DNA of 64,000 nucleotides from Aliishimia sp963678085 (GCA_963678085.1 OY782680.1:1550001-1614000); one strand, 5' to 3'. Counted from the first letter of the stretch, positions 1-8,745 are shown. The notes: a model not told the origin generated them from the letters alone. Translations and numbers: made by a program.

Positions 1-438
1 ATTTACGCAAATGCGGCCTTTTCGCGTATTTCAGGATATTCCTACCAAGAATGCTTAGGGCAATCATCGGCCTTTTTAAGTGGCGCATTGACCGATAAGC
101 TAGCTTTTGCTGATGCCTCCAAGCGCATGTGGCAAGGGCTGTCGGCGCAGCTATGTGTACTGAAATACCGCAAGAATGGCGATCCTTTCCATCTATTCCT
201 TGTTGCTGAGCATCTGCGCGCGTTTTGCGGGGCGCGTTATATCTTAAACTGCTATTTTGAGGTGCCGCCAGAGATGGCTTGGAGAGAGCTTTCCTTTGGC
301 ACATATCGTCATGAGCCACCTCGGGGCCATCACAAAGATGTGAACGCCCAAACCCGGACATCTATTCTGCACAAAAGCAAAACCATACAGATGCTGGCGG
401 AACGCGCCTTGAATCAAGGCCATAAGCGCGCAAGCTGA
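1..438 (+). CDS. PAS-domain protein, C-terminal part (5' end outside the window)
   Basis: The frame is open from the first base, so the N-terminus lies upstream; 145 codons are visible. The visible part has a PAS core: IYANAAFSRISGYS, then QECLGQSSAFLSG, then the strand segment YRKNGDPFHLFLV. Where LOV photoreceptors have the flavin-binding cysteine (GxNCRFLQ), this protein reads GQSSAFLS, so covalent flavin photochemistry is not expected. No kinase, GGDEF or helix-turn-helix domain follows the PAS core before the stop. About 50 basic, uncharacterised residues end the protein. The ligand and output are unknown. It precedes the cco genes but is separated from them by the FnrL site, so it is probably a separate transcription unit. 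Confidence 0.7.
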   Translation: MYANAAFSRISGYSYQECLGQSSAFLSGALTDKLAFADASKRMWQGLSAQLCVLKYRKNGDPFHLFLVAEHLRAFCGARYILNCYFEVPPEMAWRELSFGTYRHEPPRGHHKDVNAQTRTSILHKSKTIQMLAERALNQGHKRAS

Positions 439-480
439 CGTTTTTCATAGCGTAACAATGTTTCCGCCGGGCGTCATAAG

Positions 481-494
481 TTGATGCAGATCAA
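481..494. promoter_or_regulatory. FnrL/ANR-type anaerobox upstream of ccoG
   Basis: TTGAT-GCAG-ATCAA is a perfect match to the FNR-family consensus TTGAT-N4-ATCAA, centred about 63 bp before the ccoG start codon. FnrL activates cbb3-oxidase and related genes at low oxygen in Rhodobacter relatives, which fits the downstream ccoGHIS genes. Confidence 0.85.
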
Positions 495-550
495 GGTTGC
501 CTTAAGCTTGGCTCGATAGACAGTGACAAACCTGTATTTTTGGGGGGCTT

Positions 551-1966
551 ATGTCTGATCAATCCGAGCTAACGCTTTACGCCGCGCGCGTTCCAATTTT
601 TCCACGCCGGGTCAAAGGCAAGTTTCGCACGCTCAAGTGGTGGATCATGGGCATTACCTTGCTCATCTATTATCTCACTCCTTGGATCCGTTGGGACCGG
701 GGGCCAGCGCTTCCTGATCAAGCCGTGCTTGTCGATTTGGCCGGGCGCCGCTTTTATTTCTTTTGGATCGAGATTTGGCCGCATGAGTTTTACTTTGTGG
801 CGGGGCTCCTCATTATGGCCGGGCTTGGGCTGTTCTTGTTTACCTCAGCTTTGGGGCGGGTGTGGTGCGGCTATACCTGCCCACAAACCGTTTGGACGGA
901 TCTGTTCATTCTGGTCGAGCGATGGATCGAAGGGGACCGTAACGCCCGCGTCAAGCTGCATAAGGCCAAATGGTCTTTGCAAAAACTGCGCCTACGCCTG
1001 GTGAAATGGACCGTTTGGCTGCTGATTGCGCTGTGCACCGGGGGGGCTTGGGTGTTTTATTTCGCCGATGCGCCGACGCTTGCAGTGAATCTGGCAACCT
1101 TTAACGCGCCGCTTGTGGCCTATTCCACGATCTTTATCCTGACCGCGACGACCTTTGTGTTCGGTGGGTTTATGCGTGAGCAGGTTTGCAACTATATGTG
1201 CCCCTGGCCGCGGATCCAAGGCGCGATGATGGATGATGATACGCTGACCGTGGCCTATCGTGACTGGCGCGGCGAGCCTCGGGGCAAAAAGAGCCAAGAG
1301 GGCACCGGGGACTGCATCGACTGTATGGCTTGCGTCAATGTTTGCCCTGCCGGAATCGATATCCGCAACGGGCAGCAGCTTGAATGTATTACCTGCGCAC
1401 TGTGTATTGATGCTTGCGATGAGGTGATGGAGAAAATCGGCCGTGATCGCGGGTTAATCGACTATCTCGCACTGTCGGATGAGCCGCGTGAGCGCGCTGG
1501 CGAGCCGCCACGCCCCATCTATCAGCATATTTTCCGCCTGCGCACGATGATCTACACAGCGATTTGGGCGACGATCGGCGTGGCTCTGGTTTGGGCGCTC
1601 TTCATCCGCTCTGACATTGATCTCTCCGTCGAGCCCATCCGCAACCCGCAATATATCACGCTGTCCGATGGTTCAGTCCGCAACAGCTATACGCTGAGAG
1701 TGCGCAACCTTGCCGCAGAAGATCGCGAGTTCCGCGTCATGCTGACCTCTGATGAGATTTTGCGCATCGAGGTGCAATCCGAGGATGCCAATGGAGGTCA
1801 TTTAATCGTGCCTGCAAACGAAACCTTAGTGACCCGCGCCTATGTTACAGCACGACCACAAGATGTCGCAGCCACGCAGGAACGTACCGATTTGCGTATT
1901 TGGGTAGAGGACGTATTCTCAGACACGCGCATGGGCGTTGCCACAGTCTTTAATGGGAAACAGTAA
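551..1966 (+). CDS. ccoG: Cytochrome c oxidase accessory protein CcoG (FixG family)
   Basis: This is a membrane iron-sulfur protein needed for maturation of cbb3-type cytochrome c oxidase; the family has been linked to copper reduction for the oxidase. It has 471 residues, the usual length. The N-terminal half has several membrane segments, with the cysteine motifs CGYTCPQ and CNYMCPW between them. Around residues 255-295 there is a two-cluster ferredoxin module (CIDCMACVNVCP and CITCALCIDAC). A further membrane segment and an Ig-like periplasmic domain (FixG C-terminal) follow. The start codon follows a G-rich stretch. It is the first gene of ccoGHIS, whose FnrL box lies 57 bp upstream. Confidence 0.95.
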   Translation: MSDQSELTLYAARVPIFPRRVKGKFRTLKWWIMGITLLIYYLTPWIRWDRGPALPDQAVLVDLAGRRFYFFWIEIWPHEFYFVAGLLIMAGLGLFLFTSALGRVWCGYTCPQTVWTDLFILVERWIEGDRNARVKLHKAKWSLQKLRLRLVKWTVWLLIALCTGGAWVFYFADAPTLAVNLATFNAPLVAYSTIFILTATTFVFGGFMREQVCNYMCPWPRIQGAMMDDDTLTVAYRDWRGEPRGKKSQEGTGDCIDCMACVNVCPAGIDIRNGQQLECITCALCIDACDEVMEKIGRDRGLIDYLALSDEPRERAGEPPRPIYQHIFRLRTMIYTAIWATIGVALVWALFIRSDIDLSVEPIRNPQYITLSDGSVRNSYTLRVRNLAAEDREFRVMLTSDEILRIEVQSEDANGGHLIVPANETLVTRAYVTARPQDVAATQERTDLRIWVEDVFSDTRMGVATVFNGKQ

Positions 1967-1967
1967 A

Positions 1968-2426
1968 ATGTTCGGAAAACCTCTCACAGGTAAGCATGTC
2001 GCCCTCATGTTCGGAGGTGCCTTTGCCGTCATCATCAGTGTCAATCTCACGCTGGCCTTCAACGCTGTGCGCACGTTTCCGGGGCTTGAGACCAAGAACT
2101 CTTATGTGGCCAGCCAAGCCTTTGAACGCGAGCGCCAAGCGCAGCTCGCATTGGGGTGGGATGTGGCGCTTGACTATGAGGCCGAGGTGTTGCGCCTATC
2201 CTTTCGCGATCAAGCTGGCCCGATTTTCCCGGACATCACCTATGCGGTTCTGGGGCGCGCAACGCATGTGAAACAAGATCTCACGCCTGAATTTGAGGCG
2301 CGCTATAATGCCTATGAGGCTGAGATCGGAACGCTTGAGCCTGGAAATTGGAACTTGCGCCTGGTGGCCGAGGCGGAAGATGGCACTCTGTTTCGCCGTC
2401 GCATCGTGTTGCGGGTGCCGCAATGA
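1968..2426 (+). CDS. ccoH: cbb3 oxidase assembly protein CcoH (FixH)
   Basis: A 152-residue FixH-family protein with one N-terminal membrane anchor (VALMFGGAFAVIISVNLTLA) and a periplasmic domain containing the family-typical YVASQAFERERQAQLALGW segment. It takes part in cbb3 oxidase assembly. I chose the ATG one base after the ccoG stop; an upstream in-frame ATG would overlap ccoG. Its stop overlaps the ccoI start as ATGA, so translation is probably coupled. Confidence 0.9.
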   Translation: MFGKPLTGKHVALMFGGAFAVIISVNLTLAFNAVRTFPGLETKNSYVASQAFERERQAQLALGWDVALDYEAEVLRLSFRDQAGPIFPDITYAVLGRATHVKQDLTPEFEARYNAYEAEIGTLEPGNWNLRLVAEAEDGTLFRRRIVLRVPQ

Positions 2427-4543
2427 CAGCTGCTTGCCCGGCATGCATTGATACCGGGGATGCGGTCGAAAAACCTGATGCAACTTCCAGCTTGCCGACC
2501 CATGAGCTGGTTTTGCCAACCATTCACTGCATGGCCTGTATCAAATCGGTCGAAGGCATTTTGACCGATCAACCGGGCATTATGAGCGCGCGGGTTAATC
2601 TGTCGCGCAAACGTGTTGCCATTTTCGCGAGCCAGGGGGAGGATCCGACCGCTTGGATCGAGGCGTTGACCAAATCCGGCTTCGAAGCCTATGAGGCGCG
2701 CCAGTCCCTGGACAGTGCGAGCGATGCCAAGCTCTTGCTGCGCCTTGGCGTGGCGGGCTTTGCGATGATGAATGTGATGCTGCTCTCCGTTGCCGTTTGG
2801 TCCGGTGCGGGCGGGACAACGCGGGAGCTGTTTCATTGGATCGCAGCGGCGATTGCCCTGCCCACAGCGCTTTTCTGTGCGGAGCCATTTTTCCGCCATG
2901 CGGCCTCTGCATTGCGCGCGGGTCGTCTGAATATGGATGTGCCGATCTCGCTTGCGATTATCCTCGCCTCGGTCATGTCGCTTTATGAGACCTTCACCGG
3001 GGGGGAGCATGCCTATTTCGATGCCGCGCTCTCATTGACATTTTTCTTGCTGGCCGGGCGCTATTTGGAAACCCGGATGCGGCAATCGGCGCGCTCAGCC
3101 GCTGCGGATCTGGCTGCGTTGGAGCCGGGGCGGGTCACGTGTCTTGTGGATGGGGAACGGGTCAGCCGCCCGGTTGATGAGGTCAAGGTCAATGATGTTT
3201 TGGCGCTTGCCGCCGGGGCGCGGGTGCCGGTGGATGGCTATTTGAAAGAGGGGCAAGCGCAGGTTGATCGCTCCGCATTGACCGGGGAAAGTGAGCCGGT
3301 TTCGCTCGCCGCTGGTGGAGAGCTGATTTCCGGCGATGTTCTGCTCACAGGCCCGCATGAGGTGATTGCCACACGCGCCGCTCAGCATTCGACTTTGCGC
3401 AAGATGATCGAGCTGGCCGAACGGGCCGAGGGGGCGCGAACCCGCTATACTGGGCTGGCTGACAAAGCCGCCAAGATTTATGCGCCGTTGGTGCATGGCT
3501 TGGCTTTGGCTGGATTCTTGGGCTGGTATTTCTGGAGCGGGGATCTGCATCACGCCGCCATGGTTGCGATTTCAACGCTGATTATTACCTGCCCCTGCGC
3601 TTTGGGGCTTGCCGTGCCAGCCGTTGCGACCGTTGCCACCGGGCGCATGTATCGCAAAGCAATCTTGGTGAAATCGGAGACCGCGCTTGAGCGACTGGCT
3701 GAGGTGGATACCGTTGTTTTTGACAAAACCGGCACCTTGACCCGCGCCAGCCTCTCTGTTCCAAAGGATTTGCCGCGCGCGGAAAAGGCGGTTCTAAAGA
3801 CCCTCGCCGCTGCCTCTGATCACCCGCTGAGTGCGTCACTTGTGCATGCCTTGGGCAATGAGCCTTCTGTTGAGCTGGACCAGATCAAAGAACAACCGGG
3901 CCGTGGGCTTGAGGCAAGCTGGCAAGGAATGCCCGTGGCCTTTGGGTCTGGGCGCTGGCTGGGCTCTGATGCGGCAACGTGCCTGCGCGTGGGGTCTCGG
4001 ATCTACGCGCTTGCCCATAAAGAAGACATCGCGCCCGGTGCAATTGAAACCGTTGCCGCGCTGCAAAAGCAGGGCTTTGAGGTGCATATGCTAACGGGCG
4101 ACAAGCGCGCCCATGCCGATCATTGCGCCGCGCAGCTGCATCTGGGCAATGTGCATAGCGAGTTGCAACCAGCGGATAAGCTCGAAATCGTTCAGGGACT
4201 AGAGGCCAAAGGACAGCGCGTGCTCATGGTCGGCGATGGGCTGAATGACACGCTGGCGCTTAGCGCAGCCCATGCCTCTGCCGCGCCGGGAAACGCGTTG
4301 GAGGCCAGCCAAAACGCCGCGGATGTGGTGTTTTTGAACGGCGATTTAACCCGGTTGCTGGATGCGCTGCGCATTTCAAAACGCTCGGTGCGCCGCATTT
4401 TGGAGAATTTCGGTCTTGCGGGCACCTATAATGCCATTTCCATCCCCCTAGCGCTTGCTGGCTTTGCAACCCCGCTTTTGGCGGCGCTTGCTATGTCAAC
4501 GAGCTCTATCCTGGTCACTCTTAATGCACTGCGTGTGAGGTAA
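2423..4543 (+). CDS. ccoI: Copper-transporting P1B-type ATPase CcoI (FixI)
   Basis: A 706-residue heavy-metal P-type ATPase that exports copper for assembly of the cbb3 oxidase. The N-terminal metal-binding domain carries HCMAC (residues ~34-38), and there is an additional CPAC at residues 5-8. The membrane ion motif CPC (TCPCALG) is near residue 390. The phosphorylation motif DKTGT is near 433 and the hinge GDGLND near 603. The start is the ATG that overlaps the ccoH stop (ATGA). A TAA-N2-ATG junction leads into ccoS. The order ccoG-H-I-S and the cbb3 context distinguish it from CopA-type detoxification pumps. Confidence 0.93.
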   Translation: MTAACPACIDTGDAVEKPDATSSLPTHELVLPTIHCMACIKSVEGILTDQPGIMSARVNLSRKRVAIFASQGEDPTAWIEALTKSGFEAYEARQSLDSASDAKLLLRLGVAGFAMMNVMLLSVAVWSGAGGTTRELFHWIAAAIALPTALFCAEPFFRHAASALRAGRLNMDVPISLAIILASVMSLYETFTGGEHAYFDAALSLTFFLLAGRYLETRMRQSARSAAADLAALEPGRVTCLVDGERVSRPVDEVKVNDVLALAAGARVPVDGYLKEGQAQVDRSALTGESEPVSLAAGGELISGDVLLTGPHEVIATRAAQHSTLRKMIELAERAEGARTRYTGLADKAAKIYAPLVHGLALAGFLGWYFWSGDLHHAAMVAISTLIITCPCALGLAVPAVATVATGRMYRKAILVKSETALERLAEVDTVVFDKTGTLTRASLSVPKDLPRAEKAVLKTLAAASDHPLSASLVHALGNEPSVELDQIKEQPGRGLEASWQGMPVAFGSGRWLGSDAATCLRVGSRIYALAHKEDIAPGAIETVAALQKQGFEVHMLTGDKRAHADHCAAQLHLGNVHSELQPADKLEIVQGLEAKGQRVLMVGDGLNDTLALSAAHASAAPGNALEASQNAADVVFLNGDLTRLLDALRISKRSVRRILENFGLAGTYNAISIPLALAGFATPLLAALAMSTSSILVTLNALRVR

Positions 4544-4545
4544 AT

Positions 4546-4692
4546 ATGAACGTATTGGTCATACTTGTTCCCTGTTCTTTGCTGCTTGGGCTCGGTGCGC
4601 TTGCTGCCTTTGTGTGGACTTTGCGCCATGGTCAATATGATGATCTGGCCGGGGATGCCGAACGTGCTCTGGCGGAAGATAGCGAAAAATAG
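4546..4692 (+). CDS. ccoS: cbb3 oxidase maturation protein CcoS
   Basis: A 48-residue protein: one membrane helix (residues 2-23) followed by FVWTLRHGQYDDLAGDAERAL. This is the CcoS signature, in which a charged cytosolic tail contains a GQYDDL-type motif. It starts three bases after the ccoI stop. CcoS is required for cofactor insertion into cbb3 oxidase. It closes the ccoGHIS set. Confidence 0.9.
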   Translation: MNVLVILVPCSLLLGLGALAAFVWTLRHGQYDDLAGDAERALAEDSEK

Positions 4693-4986
4693 CTTGCTCT
4701 TCGGGTAGTTGTGCGAATCGCACGCGGTCTCAACTATAACAATATCTGGGCGAATCTAGGAACTGTTTCCTAGCCAGAGACGATGCTTTCAGACTGTTGT
4801 GGCATTTACATTCCGCCCCTAAGGTGCGAGGTCTTGGGTAATTTATTGAATAATAAGTGAAAACCCATGTTTGATCCCTATTCGTGAACAAAGGGCTCCG
4901 TTTGTTTCCGCACCATTATTTGACGAATTTGGCAAAATCCTGCGATGTTTGTGGCAGTTTTGTGGTGAGTAAATGGTGGTTCCGTT
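4693..4986. other. Intergenic region without a recognised gene
   Basis: 294 bases between ccoS and the repeat-protein gene, noticeably richer in A+T than the flanks. A short inverted repeat, AGGAAC-TGTT-TCCT, lies near 4759. I see no tRNA, no small coding gene with a ribosome-binding site and no clear terminator. It presumably holds the promoter of the downstream gene. Confidence 0.5.
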
Positions 4987-6222
4987 ATGACGATGCGCAT
5001 TGGTGGCGGCACGCATAATCGCGATATTTCTGTGAATAGTCGCGAAATCAGTTTGAATAAGCGTGATGATGAGGCGTTTGTGGAGATGTTTGAGGTCGCT
5101 GTCGCAGGGCAGACGGCGCGCACCCATCAAAGCAAACATTCAAAAGAACAGGACATTCTGCCCTTTGAGGATGACTGTCATATAACGGAACAGCTCAATC
5201 AAGCTTTCGATCTTGAACAAGGGGGCGTAAGCAGCGTTGCCGATTTGGAGCTGTGCGCGGCGGTGAATAAAGATCTGCAGGGCGTCCTGGCAAAAATCAA
5301 TCAGCTTATCGCGGCCTTCCCCAAAGAAGCGACCCCACCACCGCTTCCTGGCCCGTATGTTTCAGAGGCTCTGACGGAGACACATGCTGGAGACGGTATT
5401 CCTGGGGCGTTTGTCCCGCCGCCGCTTCCTGGTCCATATGTCTCGGAGGATCTGTCGGAGACACATTCTGGAGACGGTATTCCTGGGGCGTTTGTCCCGC
5501 CGCCGCTTCCTGGTCCATATGTTTCAGAGGCTCTGACGGAGACACATTCAGGAGACGGTATTCCCGGGGCGTTTGTCCCGCCGCCGCTTCCTGGCCCATA
5601 TGTTTCGGAGGGCTTCGAGACCTTCGAGGGATCACATGTTTCTGAGGCTGTCTCGGACCCATTTGCCCTACCGCCGCTTCCGGCTCCATTTGTCTCGGAG
5701 GTCTTTGAGATGTTCGAGGAGTGGAAAGTCTCAGAGATCTTTGAGGGGTGGGATGTTTCAGAGCTTTTCTCAGACCCATTTGCCCTACCGCCCTTGCCGG
5801 ATCCATATGTCTCGGAGGACGGGCTCGAAAAGCCGGTGGTTGTTGATGGGGGGTCGAGTTTTATCCATAATGTGTCGCTTTTTAAGTACGCCGTGCATCA
5901 TGTTGACAAAGCCGGCAATTTGCTCGCCGTCTACTTGATCGACTTAGAGAAAGATTCACCTCTGATCGCGATACCTGAGATATTGAACGAGCTTTGGAAG
6001 CTGGTTGAGCTGATCGCGCAGCTGCTTGATATGGCGCGTGAGAGTCGGGCCTATACCGCGTTCTGCATGCCACCTTTTGGCTCGGAATCCGATTTAGCCG
6101 AAGCGCAGGAAATCACCCGAGGGTTGCGCAATATTCTTTTGCGTCTGATGGATGCAATGGCGGTTGTGTCCTCTCCGTTCCAAGACCTGAGCAGCGGCGG
6201 GTTTGGTCCCGTTCGCGACTAA
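4987..6222 (+). CDS. Orphan protein with tandem PPPLPGPYVSE repeats
   Basis: I do not recognise this 411-residue protein. Residues 1-115 are hydrophilic. Residues 117-197 are three nearly identical 27-residue units (PPPLPGPYVSE followed by about 16 residues ending in DGIPGAFV). A fourth, partial unit follows, and then degenerate versions (SDPFALPPLPAPFVSE, SDPFALPPLPDPYVSE) up to about residue 280. The last 130 residues are non-repetitive and look helical. There is no signal peptide or membrane segment. The repeat block is acidic and proline-rich, like a linker or binding array. The start is the first ATG of the frame, with no strong ribosome-binding site. The convergent neighbour is the EF-G paralogue. 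Confidence 0.6.
   Translation: MTMRIGGGTHNRDISVNSREISLNKRDDEAFVEMFEVAVAGQTARTHQSKHSKEQDILPFEDDCHITEQLNQAFDLEQGGVSSVADLELCAAVNKDLQGVLAKINQLIAAFPKEATPPPLPGPYVSEALTETHAGDGIPGAFVPPPLPGPYVSEDLSETHSGDGIPGAFVPPPLPGPYVSEALTETHSGDGIPGAFVPPPLPGPYVSEGFETFEGSHVSEAVSDPFALPPLPAPFVSEVFEMFEEWKVSEIFEGWDVSELFSDPFALPPLPDPYVSEDGLEKPVVVDGGSSFIHNVSLFKYAVHHVDKAGNLLAVYLIDLEKDSPLIAIPEILNELWKLVELIAQLLDMARESRAYTAFCMPPFGSESDLAEAQEITRGLRNILLRLMDAMAVVSSPFQDLSSGGFGPVRD
5335..5610 (+). repeat. 81-bp tandem coding repeats (three full units and a partial fourth)
   Basis: Units start at 5335, 5416 and 5497; the partial unit starts at 5578. They differ by only a few bases, mostly at third positions, so duplication is recent or homogenised. 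The 81-bp period keeps the frame, so copy number could change without breaking the gene. Confidence 0.9.
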
Positions 6223-6238
6223 CACCCGCAAAATAGAA

Positions 6239-6262
6239 CAGGCGGCCATTTGGGGCCGCCTG
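6239..6262 (-). terminator. Intrinsic terminator between convergent genes
   Basis: CAGGCGGCC / GGCCGCCTG form a 9-bp stem with a 6-base loop, nine bases past the stop of the EF-G paralogue. On the minus strand it is followed by TTCTATTTT. It may also stop transcription from the repeat-protein gene on the plus strand. Confidence 0.8.
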
Positions 6263-6270
6263 AACTGGTT

Positions 6271-8316
6271 TTAACATGCGTTGCGTATCTCGCCGGCAAG
6301 GGCCTTTGGAACCTCTGCATAGTGATCGAGCCCCATCGAAAAGCTCGCTCGGCCACGCGAGAGCGAACGCAAGGCGCTCACATAGCCGAACATCGTCGCA
6401 AGAGGCACATGGGCCACAATCAGCTGCCCCGCTTTGCCCCTCTCAGAGCTGATCACCGCGCCGCGCCGTGCATTCAAATCTCCGATCACCGCACCAACAA
6501 ATTCGTCTGGCGTTGTGATATCGACTTTCATGCGGGGCTCCAACAGGATGACCCCAGCTTGCGCAAAGGCTTCAAGGCAGGCTTCTCGCGCAACCCGTTC
6601 AAACGCAGTGGCCGAACTGTCATTGGAGTGGAATGCTCCATCAACAAGTGTGACGCGTGCGCCCGACATGGGCCAGCCAAGACCTGTGCCCGTTGCGAGA
6701 GCCGCCCGCACCCCAGCTTCGATCGCTGGGATATATTCGGACGGGATCGCGCCGCCAGTGATCTGGTCGATAAAGAGAATCTCCTCATCGGGTTCGACCA
6801 CCAGCTTGACCCGTGCATATTGCCCCGGCCCACCGGATTGCTTGCGCAAGGTCCGATCAACCACAGCGCGCTCTCTCAGCGCCTCGCGATAGGCCACACG
6901 CGGTTGCCCGAGCTTGGCCGTGATGCCATGGGTATTGGCGATCTCCTCCAGGGTGATCTGAAGGTGCAGCTCTCCCATGCCTGCGATCAAGATCTGGCCG
7001 GTTTCCGGGTCAGATCCCACACGCAAAGACGGATCTTCGCGCGCCATTGCCGCAAGCGCTTGACCCAGTTTGGACTGGGCCAGGGCATCTGAGGCCTCAA
7101 CGACCGCTTCGATCACCGGGTCAGGACAGACCAACCCGTCAAGCACCATAGGCGCTTTGGGATCGCTCAGGCTATCGCCCGCCCGCACCGATTTGAGCCC
7201 CATGACCGCAACCACATCGCCCGCCTCTGCCGCGTCGAGATCCACATGATCCTCGGCGTGCATCTTGAGAATGCGGCCGATGCGCTCGCGCGCGCCAGTT
7301 GTGGCATTGAGCACCGCCATGCCTTTCTCGATCCGTCCGGCATAGAGCCTGACAGTTGAGAGCGCCCCGTATTTGGTCACCCGGCTTTTCGCCACCAGGG
7401 CCAAAAGCGGCGCATCAGCATCGGCTTGCCGCGTCTCGGTGTCCCCATCCCCGCGCAGGCCCGTCACAGCTGGACGATCCAAGGGCGAGGGGCAATAGGC
7501 AGCAATCGCATCCATCAAAGGCTGAACCCCGATATTGCGATAGGCCGAGCCCGCCAGAACCGGAACAACGTCGCCACTGACAGAGGCCTTGCGCACCAGT
7601 GCGACCAGTGTTGCAGGAGCAATCTGTTCACCATCAAGATACTGCATCAAGACTTGATCATCTTGATAGAGCACCATCTCGATCAGATTGGAACGCGCAA
7701 TTTCGGCAGCGCCCAGCATATGCGCCGGCACATCTGAAACACTTGGCTGAACCGCGCCCTCGGCCCAAATCAGAGCCTGCATGGTGATCAGATCAATCAC
7801 ACCGCAGAACCCATCCTCTGCGCCAATGGGCAGTTGCAGAACCAAAGGCACGGCTCCGAGCTGATCCTTGATCTGCTGAGCGCAGCCCTCGAAATCAGCG
7901 CCAAGACTGTCCATCTTGTTGATGAACGCAAGACGGGGTGTGCCGTAGCGATCGGCTTGATGCCAGACGGTTTCCGATTGCGGCTCAACACCAGAGACCG
8001 CGGAGAACACAGCAACAGCCCCATCCAGAACCCGCAAGGAGCGTTCGACTTCGATGGTGAAATCCACATGCCCAGGCGTGTCAATTATGGTGATATCGCA
8101 GCCCTTCCATTCAAGCGCCGTGGCCGCAGCCGAGATGGTAATGCCATGGGCTTGTTCCACCGCGCGGCTGTCCATTTCGGTATTGCCCGTATGCACGTCA
8201 CCCAATTTGTGGATGCGCCCGGCGTTGAACAAAATGCGCTCGGTCAAAGTTGTTTTGCCCGCATCGACATGTGCCATGATGCCAATATTGCGAATGTTTT
8301 CAATGAGACGGGTCAT
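6271..8316 (-). CDS. Elongation factor G paralogue (EF-G2-like translational GTPase)
   Basis: A 681-residue translational GTPase with the full EF-G layout. The P-loop AHVDAGKTT is at residues 15-23, the switch II DTPGH and the NKMD nucleotide motif are present, and domains II-V end in GRASFSMGLDHYAEVP. The switch I region reads GDVHTGNTEMDSRAVEQAHGITI. It is slightly shorter than housekeeping EF-G (~700 residues) and lies outside any str/tuf operon, so it is probably a second, specialised copy. Whether it translocates, recycles ribosomes or protects them cannot be told here. The start was set at the ATG preceded by AAGGAGGG, six codons inside the longest frame. A hairpin-rich leader lies upstream. 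Confidence 0.88.
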   Translation of the reverse strand: MTRLIENIRNIGIMAHVDAGKTTLTERILFNAGRIHKLGDVHTGNTEMDSRAVEQAHGITISAAATALEWKGCDITIIDTPGHVDFTIEVERSLRVLDGAVAVFSAVSGVEPQSETVWHQADRYGTPRLAFINKMDSLGADFEGCAQQIKDQLGAVPLVLQLPIGAEDGFCGVIDLITMQALIWAEGAVQPSVSDVPAHMLGAAEIARSNLIEMVLYQDDQVLMQYLDGEQIAPATLVALVRKASVSGDVVPVLAGSAYRNIGVQPLMDAIAAYCPSPLDRPAVTGLRGDGDTETRQADADAPLLALVAKSRVTKYGALSTVRLYAGRIEKGMAVLNATTGARERIGRILKMHAEDHVDLDAAEAGDVVAVMGLKSVRAGDSLSDPKAPMVLDGLVCPDPVIEAVVEASDALAQSKLGQALAAMAREDPSLRVGSDPETGQILIAGMGELHLQITLEEIANTHGITAKLGQPRVAYREALRERAVVDRTLRKQSGGPGQYARVKLVVEPDEEILFIDQITGGAIPSEYIPAIEAGVRAALATGTGLGWPMSGARVTLVDGAFHSNDSSATAFERVAREACLEAFAQAGVILLEPRMKVDITTPDEFVGAVIGDLNARRGAVISSERGKAGQLIVAHVPLATMFGYVSALRSLSRGRASFSMGLDHYAEVPKALAGEIRNAC

Positions 8317-8386
8317 AGCGACCCTCCTTTCCAAATGGCACGTAAGGGCGGCTGCAAATCAGGACAGCGCGCCGCTACGAGCCAAA

Positions 8387-8490
8387 GCACCAGATTCATG
8401 GTGCAATTTCAGTTCATGTTCGGAAAGAGGGAAAGGCCCTCGTGATGGAGACGCGCAAGAGTACCCCTGACGGATTGTCAGAGCGTCTCC
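8387..8490 (-). promoter_or_regulatory. Structured leader upstream of the EF-G paralogue
   Basis: In minus-strand order there are three hairpins. The first is 8490-8447, a two-step stem: GGAGACGC/GCGTCTCC outside, CTGAC/GTCAG inside. The second is 8441-8427, GAGGG/CCCTC followed by TTTCC, which resembles a weak terminator. The third is 8404-8387, GCACC/GGTGC. The start codon lies 70 bases further on. This layout would allow attenuation, but a competing antiterminator is not evident. Confidence 0.45.
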
Positions 8491-8628
8491 CCTATCTGGC
8501 TATCTTCAGTCATCACGCGCCTCCTTTTGGCTGGGGTGCCGTCTATGACAAGATCGTGATTCGTGTCAACGGTGAAGATGATCGCGCGTTTGCAGGGGGA
8601 TGCTCAACACGTCCGAAATCCCAAAACG

Positions 8629-8704
8629 CGCGCCCCCTTCATTTGGCTAAAAATACCTTATTTGATACGGGGCGGGGGGGGCGGGGTGCAAAACCCCCAC
8701 TGTG
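8629..8704 (-). repeat. Dispersed intergenic element, copy 1
   Basis: On the plus strand: a C-run, then TTCATTTGGCTAAAAATACC, a TTATTTGATACGG insert, and a G-rich tract that pairs with GCAAAACCCCCAC. On the minus strand it begins about 40 bases after the stop of the PfkB kinase. The same element occurs near 15931, 26209, 58467 and 61464. The remaining bases 8317-8745 hold the EF-G leader and no convincing gene. Confidence 0.85.
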
Positions 8705-8745
8705 CTGACTTTCGGGTTTTACGGTAAGCTTGCTATAGCGCGCCT

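Noticed and set aside
5335..5610. Possible CRISPR-like or satellite repeats
   Set aside because: The units are contiguous with no spacers and keep a coding frame, so they are protein repeats.
5306..5806. Minus-strand repetitive frame opposite the repeat protein
   Set aside because: The repeats stay open on both strands because the unit is 81 bp, but the plus-strand product has non-repetitive flanking domains and the minus one does not.
8442..8708. 88-codon frame between the EF-G paralogue and the sugar kinase
   Set aside because: It runs through the leader hairpins and the dispersed element and has no family resemblance.
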